The translations under genes were made by a program, and so were the position numbers. A stretch of DNA of 27,070 nt, taken from Saccoglossus kowalevskii (taxonomy: Eukaryota > Hemichordata > Enteropneusta > Harrimaniidae). Positions 10,771 to 20,400 of the stretch are shown here, piece after piece. Within the stretch, counting starts at the first letter, position 1. Each line of letters begins with the position of its first letter. The stretch covers positions 85,205 to 112,274 of the forward strand of contig NW_003150756.1 of the NCBI RefSeq assembly GCF_000003605.2, read 5' to 3'. The notes beneath the pieces are model-generated. The model did no database searches, was not told the origin of the DNA, and was given only the letters and a program-made list of their open reading frames with translations.

Positions 10771-11419
10771 ATGGCCATCTGACGCTGGCGCAGGTGATGA
10801 CTCCCACTTTAAAGTTGTGAAAACATTTCATATACTATATACCAAATCAGTAAAAATTAATTGCAACTAAACTTATTGCACTGCCCACGATAGCATGGTT
10901 CAAAGAATCACAACAGTACTCAAAAAAAAATTGTATTTTTTTTTATTAATCTTTCAGATGTTTTTAATTGAATATACAAAGACAGTGTGGTCTTTTAGTA
11001 TCATTCAGAGTAGATATTTGATCTAGGCAGCCTTGATTTTATGAATATGTAGTATCAAGTGAAAAATAATGTTGAATTGACACTTTAAATGTTGGAGGGC
11101 AATGTAAATTTTCCAACTATATAAAACTGTACAATCATGTATACTACTGATAATTAGTTATTAAATATATATTGTCTTCTGTCCAGTTTGTGAAAAAATG
11201 TCCTTTGGTTATTATAAATATATATTTCAATAATTCAGTAAAAAAAAATAGTTTAAATGCAAAATTGAGGCCAACGGATCATTCCATAAACTATACAAGA
11301 CTCCGAAAATAACTTTCTCATTACCATTATACACACTGTATGGTCTGGAGAAATAAACGTGCTAATTCGTCATCCTCAGTGTTAATATTCTTAGCTAATC
11401 ATGCAGCAACCAATACAAT
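10771..11419 (-). other. NTAN1 3' untranslated/intergenic DNA
   Basis: This is AT-rich sequence downstream of the NTAN1 stop codon on the - strand. A possible AATAAA signal reads on the - strand near 10943. No coding or structured RNA feature was seen. Confidence 0.45.
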
Positions 11420-14400
11420 TTATGGATTAACTTTAGTCCAAATGCCGGTACTGTCTTTTTCATATACTCTTGGTTTTTTGTCTGGGAAGAGTGTAATTTC
11501 TGGATGAGGGTTTTCTATCACATGTTGTATTGTATTCCTCATGTCCTTGACAAAATCTGGTGGTTCCACTTGTGGTGATGTAGACAAGTACTATGGGATA
11601 GGAATAAATAAATATGATCTACAGTAACTCCCACAATCATAGTTGTATGCTAGCAATCGTGTTAATGTCCAATCAGATATTTGAGAACACTAGTGGTCAA
11701 TGCAAAAATTGCACTTTCTAATAGATGGGCTGTATTAGACATTACTAAAAAAGGAGAAAGCTTAGAAAGAACTCTCGTGTGCGGAAAGTATTGAAGACAC
11801 ATTAAAAATTAATTCAAAATTACTTATACTTGAGATATTGAGGGAATAGCTGAAAACTAATTATGTAAATCAGGTAACTGATATGAACAGATTTGAGTGT
11901 AAAACTAATAAGGCTTGTGTAATATCTATGTACCAAGTTTCATTGAAATGTGATTAGAATTGATATGAACAAATTTCAACCCAAAATTAATCGGGCCTGT
12001 CTATTGTCCTAGAGCATTTATGTACCAAATTTTATGATCAGTGTTAATTATGTTAATTAGGTGATTAATAAGCATAAATATTGACCAAAAACTAATTGGG
12101 TCTCTGCATAGTCCTTGGTTCAATGAAATGTGATGATGAGTACTTTTTAAAAGTTTCATTAAAATCCAATTAATGGTTCTTTATATATCAGTGGAACATT
12201 CATGGGAAAAAAATTATTATGCAAATTAGGTAATTAATATCCACAATTATTTACCCTAAAACTAATTGGGTCTTTGCATAGTCCTAGAAGATCTATGTAG
12301 CATATTTCTATGAGACTTGATGATCAGCACTTTAGTTATCAAGCGAAAAGCTGAAAATTAATTATACTAATAAGGTGATTAATATGCACAAATATTTACC
12401 CCAAAACTAGTCGGGTCTCTGCACAGTCCTTAAGTAACTATGTACCAAGTTTCATTGAAATGTGATGATTACTACTTGAAATATCAAAAGCTGAAAATTA
12501 ATTAATAATGCAAATTAGGTAATTAATATGTACTGATATTACCCTAAAAACTATCAGGTCTGTGCAGTGTCCTATGACATCTATGTACGAAGCTTTATTG
12601 AAATGTGATGATTACTATTTGAAATATCAAAAGCTGAAAATTAATTAATTATGCAAAGATATTACCCTAAAAACTATCAGGTCTGTGCAGTGTCCTATGA
12701 CATATATGTACTAAGTTTTATTGAAATGTGATGATTACTACTTGAGATATCAGTGGAAAAGCCAAACATTGACTAATCATGCAAATTAGGTAATTAATAT
12801 TGCACAGATTTTTACCTAAAACTAATCAAATATGCGCTTTAGTTCAAAGCATTTATGTGCCAAGTTTCATCAAAATCCAATGAGTGGTTCTTTAGATATC
12901 AGTGGAACAGTCATGGAACAGCTAAGAATCAGCTAATTATTATGCATGGATTTTTACCAAAACCTAATCAAATCTGCGCATTGGCCCAGAGCATCTATGC
13001 ACTAAGTTTTTCGCACACAGGAGTCAAAAAAGAAATGTTTTAAACTGGAATAGAAATGCTTGGATGCCTACTCGTCTTATGTGTATACCAGCCATGATTG
13101 GTGATCATTTGTTATGCTCTTTTGTTTTGAACAGTGGTATGTGAAAAGTATTATGCTAATTTGTCACAAGTGAAAATTTGTTAATTTGACATGTTCTCAA
13201 CTACTTTTTTGTGGATTAACCGTCTTATGGGTTTGCAATGCTTGACCATAAGGTCGCTTGTTTTGAACAATTGATAGTAAAATCCTAAAATCATTGTTGA
13301 AGTAAGTTTAATATGGTGGGCTGATTCGAGATAGTCAACAAATGGTTTCTTCACTGCTATTGTAGGATCTGAATAGCATTAATGATATGCATGACTAGGA
13401 TCAACCAAAAATTGTGAAGCTTTTATTTATCTGGGACAAGCTTTGTCCCAAAAAAATTTGGTTAGTTGCAAGACTGACTTATAGAGGGACTGTGGTGAAA
13501 TGCACAATGATGCATTAAAAACCTTGTCTCACCTTCAGAATTATATTATCAGGTTGTTGTAACCACATGTGTGCATGAGGCCATGGCTTATACTCAAATG
13601 GTCCAATCTGAAGTTGATGTTTACTGCAGTTATATACATTCTTCATCTGAAACAGATAAGTTGTATTTTAGGATAATATAGATTGTTTTATGTAGATTGT
13701 AAACTGACGAGATCTTGCAACTTGCATATGCTCAAATGAAATTGCATTTCTCTTGGTAATATATCTTTCTATTTTCTGGCTATAACCCTGATTCACAGAA
13801 ATATCAACTTACGGCTTGACTGCCAAGCATGTTGCCAGCTGATCTACAGTAGATATCTGGGCCTTTATCTGCAAAGGATGCTGGGTAAATGTCGCCTGTC
13901 TGTACATCAGTAGCTGGATGGGTAGAAAAATTAAATTAAATCTGATGATGTTGTGGATCAACACTTTGTAAAACCATGGAAGGTAAAAAGAGAGGAGATA
14001 GGACGACTTTTAATCCGATTTATTTCTTTTGTTTCAAGCTGACAATATCGCCTTATTGCTATTGTTTATATTTCATTTTACCAGTCACCATTACTGCTTA
14101 TTTACTCAGCGAAATGGGATGAACTCACATTTTTCGTGACTGAAAAAAAATCACCATCACGAGTGGCACTGCGCATCAGCGAAGAGACGAAAGAGTGTAT
14201 GCGCAGAAAGGTTCATGTGACGTCATAGGTCATTGACAAGGCCTGACACCGGAAACGAAACACTCGTCAGTTGTTTTCCAGCGTGAGCGGATAATACGTT
14301 GCTCGGTCTCTGCACGTAAACTTGTTCCATTTTTAAAGACGAAAAAACTACACGCCCGGTTTTTTCCCCGAAGTATTTAAAAAGCTCAAGTGGGACTTTA

Positions 14401-17400
14401 TGTCAGGCACTTTCGAGTAAGCTTTGTCTTGTTTGTATGCGGTGATATGCGACGGTGAAAAAAACGATTTTTTTTTCGCAATAGTTTCGCCATTTTGTTA
14501 CCGCCTCGACACAACAAATATACTTATAAATACGTTGTGTGTGTGGTCATATGGAAGGTGGTGCGATGTTTGAACCATGGTGTGACCACGAACAGTTATT
14601 GTTGTGTCAGTTTTCTGATATGAGCATATAAATACATATTTTTCATTTCATTTTAACGATTTTTACAGTTATTGTCCGCAATTGAAATACTCAAATAGGG
14701 AAAGATGTTGGGTTATGGTTATGTTGCTGTCTTGCTTGTTGTCATGTTTGAATTGAGCCGACCCGAATATTAATTATTCACGTAATCGCATTACGGAATT
14801 GTTTACCAAGTAAAATTATCGAAACAATCATTGAACAAGGGAGAACAATAGCGTCCTATCTCCTCTCTTTTTACCTTCCATGGTAAAACAGACTAGTGGA
14901 CTAGTCTATATTGATGCAATTATGAGAACCTAAAGAGAGGGTGCCCTCTGGTGGTTGGTATTGAAATGACTGTTTTTTTGAGAATTTTGGTAATGTATTT
15001 TGTTAAAAAAGCTTGTCTGACTGACTTATCATATATAGTGATACTACAAAATTAGGGAAATATGTAAAATGGCAAATCAATGAATTCTAAAATGAACGTC
15101 ATGTGATCAAGGGTGTAAATTATGTATGGGTATTGTCCAAAAAGTGTACATTGCAATGTTCAATTCTTTCTCTGATTTCATCCAAAAATTCTCCAAACAT
15201 CTGAAGTTTGAAATTTTATAATTAAGTTAATTTTGAAATATATTTTGAGGGACTATGCATGTTATGGAAGGTAACAACAATTGACAATTACAGCAAGGCG
15301 TAAATAAGATTGATGCTTGTACCTATCTTGTTTATCTGTATAGAAATTTTGTTTGTGTAGACTCTAATCAATGGGGCATTCCATTCATTATATGTTCTGT
15401 ATAGTGAATGAAACATTACACAGATTATAGGCTAGTTGTGATTTCTGTAAACATGAGTCATGTGATATTACCGGTATATACTAACCTACTCCATATATAA
15501 CAGGCCAATGTACACCATTTTTTACAACATCATTTAAATCTAAAAAAAACATATCAATAAATTAAATTTGTGTTTTCCACCAAGATATATACATTTAGCA
15601 GGATTCATTTAAAACATGGGTCTTTGTGATAGACAGGGTACACAGTCATATCTACACAGCCATCAGTGTCGTAAAGCACGAGTTCTTATTTCGTCAGGCA
15701 CCAAAACTAGCAAATATTGTTTTTTTTTATTAAAATCTGCAAGTTTAATTATTCCAACTAAATGTGCAATAAATATAATCATGGTGTTGCATAGGTAGTA
15801 TTCTTGCTAGTAAGTTTTCATTCTTATCCACTGCTCAGTATTTTTTTATGGACATCGAAAAAGACTTGTTTGTCGCTAGTGAGTGGTGGTGGTCATCAAA
15901 TGAACTAAACTATGTGTAAAAAACAAAATAAATTGACAACATTTTTACTTCTTGCCATTTAGAAATTCAGTTATAAAATGACATGGTTTAAAAGTCTCAC
16001 ACTTGTCACTTCATAACCATTTATAAATGTCAAAAAGTTTGATATATTTCTACCTGTGATACATGCAGTCATTAAATGCAGTTCTTCTGCTTGTTTGTGA
16101 AATGCATCTGTAATAAGACAAATATAACAGAATAAATATGGAACATTTTCTACAAATAATTTTTAAAATATTATTTGCTTAAAATTATTTTAGTATAACT
16201 TGTTAATTCCATAAACATGAAATAAAATAAATATGTACATGTATAGGTCCTTTCTGTGCAACAAAAGATGTGACAATGGAGCTTGAACCAACCAGTCACA
16301 TATTTTTGAAAAAAACAATCAAGCTAAATTATAAGGAACATGATATGACAACAGCACTCTGATTGTAAGACCCCCTTCCTCCCTCAGTCTTGCACATTTC
16401 AATAAAAGAACAGAAGATATCATTAGAAAATATGTATAATATCAAAGCAATGGGACTTGCTGTTTTCAACAAGAATTCAAAAATATCACTTTTCACCAAA
16501 AATGACAAAAATAATCATCAAAATTAGATATTTGAAGATATCACCACGAAATTAACAAATCTGAAAGAGGTCCACATGTAGTACAAAATGTACCTATATA
16601 TGTAATATAAAAACAATCGGACTTGCGGTTTTTAACAAGAAGTCGAAAATATCACTTTTTATCAAAAATTACAGAAATATTCACCAAAATTAGAGAATTA
16701 AAGATATCATCACAAAATAAACAAATCTAAGAGAGGTCCACATGTAGTACCTATATATGTAATATCAAAGCAATTGGACTTTCCGTTTTTAACAAGAAGT
16801 CAAAAATATCACTTTTTACCAAAAATGACAAAAATATTCACCAAAATTAGAGAATTAAAAATATCATCACAAAATGAACAAATCTGAGAGAGGTTCACAT
16901 TTAGTACGTACCGGTATATATGTAATATCAAAGCAATTGAACTTGCGGTTTTTAACAAGAAGTTGAAAATATCACTTTTTACCAAAAATGAAAAAAATAT
17001 TCACCAAAATTAGAGAATTGAAAATATCATTACAATTTTTAAACGTAATTTTTTTTTTTTTTTCTAATTTAAACTACAACAAATCAATTGCCCCAACTGC
17101 GTCAGTCTATTTGGTCATTTTAGCATGACGCTGAAGAATTTTACCCTGGCGGCGCGATATTTAGCTTGGCGGCATATGATTTTACCATGGCGGCCCCGCC
17201 CTACCAAATCAATGCGTGGAGAACATTGTATTTTTTTGGAAGCTTGATACCAAATGAAAATGACACGAGAGATCTCCTGCAGGCTGCATGAATGCATATC
17301 CATATACTTAATTAATACAAGTGTCATAATTTATGTAAATCACTCACTCACCCAGTAACTCAATAGAAAGATTCTCAGAACATTTTTTGTCATCTGTAAA

Positions 17401-20400
17401 TCCTCCAATGATGTGTAATTCAAAACTAAAGGGAAATATCAAGACACATGCAATTTATTTGACTTACTGTAATAAATGTATTATTTAAAATGCATACAAA
17501 GGAAGTTCATAGAGTACTTTCGATCAATGTGAAATTATTAAATCAGTTTCTGCGGTGTGGCACATAATGTTGTCTGATTCATTACTGTATTTTCACAATA
17601 TTTCTTGGCTTTTGTAATTATCTGAACATTTATCATACAAGAAATAGATATCTGCCATTTCCTATTGATTAAGCTGCAACAATATTTTGCAGTACCGGTA
17701 GTCAATCCTCACCATGTAATAATTTACTCATTTTTGGAAAAGAACCAATGCCAAAATTTGAATTAGCAAGATGACATTTTGTGGAATGTTTTTTTGCTGC
17801 AGGTATGGGCAGCTTCATTTGCTACTGTGGATATTCTAGTTATGTGTGTGCTAATAATGTGATAAACACATAGAAGTATGTAAAGCTTGCACCAGGTTTT
17901 ATTTGGTTCTTAATTCTCTTGATATAAGATGAAACTGAATGCACTGCCTAAGGATCTTGCATGATAAACCAAAGTGTAGATGTAAAAAACTAAGCACCGC
18001 TGCCCTCATAAAACTGGTATAAGAGTCCTCACTCACAGTCCTTCTCTTCCCTTTGACAAATCACTGACTTCCTTTACCATGGATCTCACACCATTCTCTA
18101 TACCAGAGCCATCACAGTGTGATAAGCACACAGCACCACTTCCTACAATGACAACATGCCCATTGAACTCAAACCATCCCTTTACATATTTTAAAATAGT
18201 CAGTTATTTATTTAAATGACACTTATTGCAATGGTTGATTCCTCTAGTAGACAGTTCACCAAACTTCTTTAGTAGATAATACACTACACTACACTACACA
18301 GACTTATTTGTGCACACCACCAGTTCCCTCTTTTCATCACAAATTCACAAAATAGTCTGTCTCATTTATAGTCTGCAACAAAAATAGGTACATTTTTTTG
18401 AGTAAAAACTGAAAATAGACTCAAATTTTGTCTGTTGGCTCCAAAATTACGGTATTTCCAGATATATTGAAAGAATATACGAAAAATCTAGGTGAAAAGG
18501 TTAACCGTGTTGGGTGCTTTGTGGGATATTCCAATATCCCCTTCAGTCAAATGTAAACAAATTAAAAACTAATTGTCTGATTAGTTCAGACACTAGTTAA
18601 ATCACAAGTCAGAAAGGAAACTTAAGTTGCAGATATTCTTGTTTTTAATATGTGTTTACAAATTCATTGAAGGGTGTGTAGTAGTACTACAGCCTCACAA
18701 ATACTACTGTATGTGCATACCTACCTGTATGTCGTAAAACTGTCATGTGACAAGTGGTTGCATCTTCAGTTCCCAAAACACGTACAGCGGCTGTGGGATT
18801 ATCAAGAATCCTGCATAAGTGTACAAATACTGACTATGTATGCGAGTTACTAAATGTGAATATCTTTTCAAGGCAGCATAATGTTGATAGCAACACACAT
18901 GCACTTTAGCTTACATGCACCTCTATTGGAGGGAGATAGGAACCATTATTTGGTCCATTCTACAGTAATAGGTGATTTTCCGTACAATTGCGAGATCTTG
19001 CAAGATGCATGAAAGACGCGCGTCGAACGTCTGCCGCAAAAATCAAACGATTTGATTTTGAACTAGAATTTCTTTATTTCGTAGCTTACATTGACCGGCC
19101 GATCTTCGACAGAGGAATATTGCTTCCGAATACCCTTACTTAATCGAAATTGCCTATCATCAAATGTGGACAGCACATTATTAAGCATGGAAATGTCCCC
19201 GAAATACTTTTGCGTTTGTCGAATCCCACGCGATGTTTGACGCGACTACGACGCTATGACCTTTGTTTGTCCTGTTTTTACGTTCGATTTCACGCATAAC
19301 GCGTGATTCTCGCAGTGTACGGAAAATGGTCTATTGAGAGAATGACATATGTCATCTTTTCAAACAAATAACTAAACTGCCATAATTTTTACAATCACAC
19401 TTACCATCTTGTGGTGTAGTAGTAGCAAACTCGCGTTGATAAATATACAACAATCCTTCTGGTTGGCACTTCTTTACTTTTTTATTACAAAGTTTTGCTG
19501 CTGACTCCTGTAAGTAATATACATACATGCAGTATAATAATAATGTGAATTCTGTGGATAACTTGACACTTAGGGAAATGGTCAATATCATGAATGCCAA
19601 ATGAACAAGTTGTCAAACTTGTGAAACATTTTTCAAAACCATGACAACAAGTTTAACAATTTGTTAAAACTGTACTGTTTCACTATATTTTCCACAAACT
19701 TTTATACTGCAGTCAATGGCAGTGTTGGGAGGATAGAATCAATTCAATATTGCATCAGATTCATAATATGTAAACTGCAATCAAAGAAAGCTTAGAAAAA
19801 ACTCCCATGTGCTGAGAGTATTGGAGACACATTAAATATAATTCAAAATTACTTGTCAGAGATAGTGATAGTGATGGAAAAGCCAAAAACTAATAATGCA
19901 AATCAGAAAATTAATATGAACACCCAAAAACACAGGTAACATATTTATTAACTTCACTCAAAATTACTAAATACTATCAAGTTCACATAATAGTGACAGC
20001 ATTAGGTTGGTATGTACAAGCTGCTAAAACAATTAGTACATGATTTTGATTTGTGATTCCTTTTAACATAGATCTATATTAACCTAAAGCATATTTCATT
20101 ATACTGGTAGACTAAAAATCAATATAATTCAGTATTCATAGCAATTTACAAACCTTTTTAACACCATTATTCGTGCCGAAACATTTTGCATATTTTACGC
20201 ATACTTCCTGGACTCTAATGGTAATGAGACAGGCTTCAATCAAACTACATGAAGTGATGAATAGGGCAAAGGTAAGTTTTGTCAAAGTGACATTCATCTT
20301 TGGGTCATTTCTGAGCTAGGTGAATTAATGTTTCTGTTGATGGTTCAAGTCTACTCAAAGCTCATATAGAATACAATTTGATGGAGGTCCCTTGCATCCA

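Noticed and set aside
20136-20297. A 53-codon - strand frame (MNVTLTKLTFALFITS...) with a signal-peptide-like start in NTAN1 intron 1
   Set aside because: It does not resemble the NTAN1 N-terminus, which is fully accounted for by the exon at 22986-23066, and no continuing exon was found.
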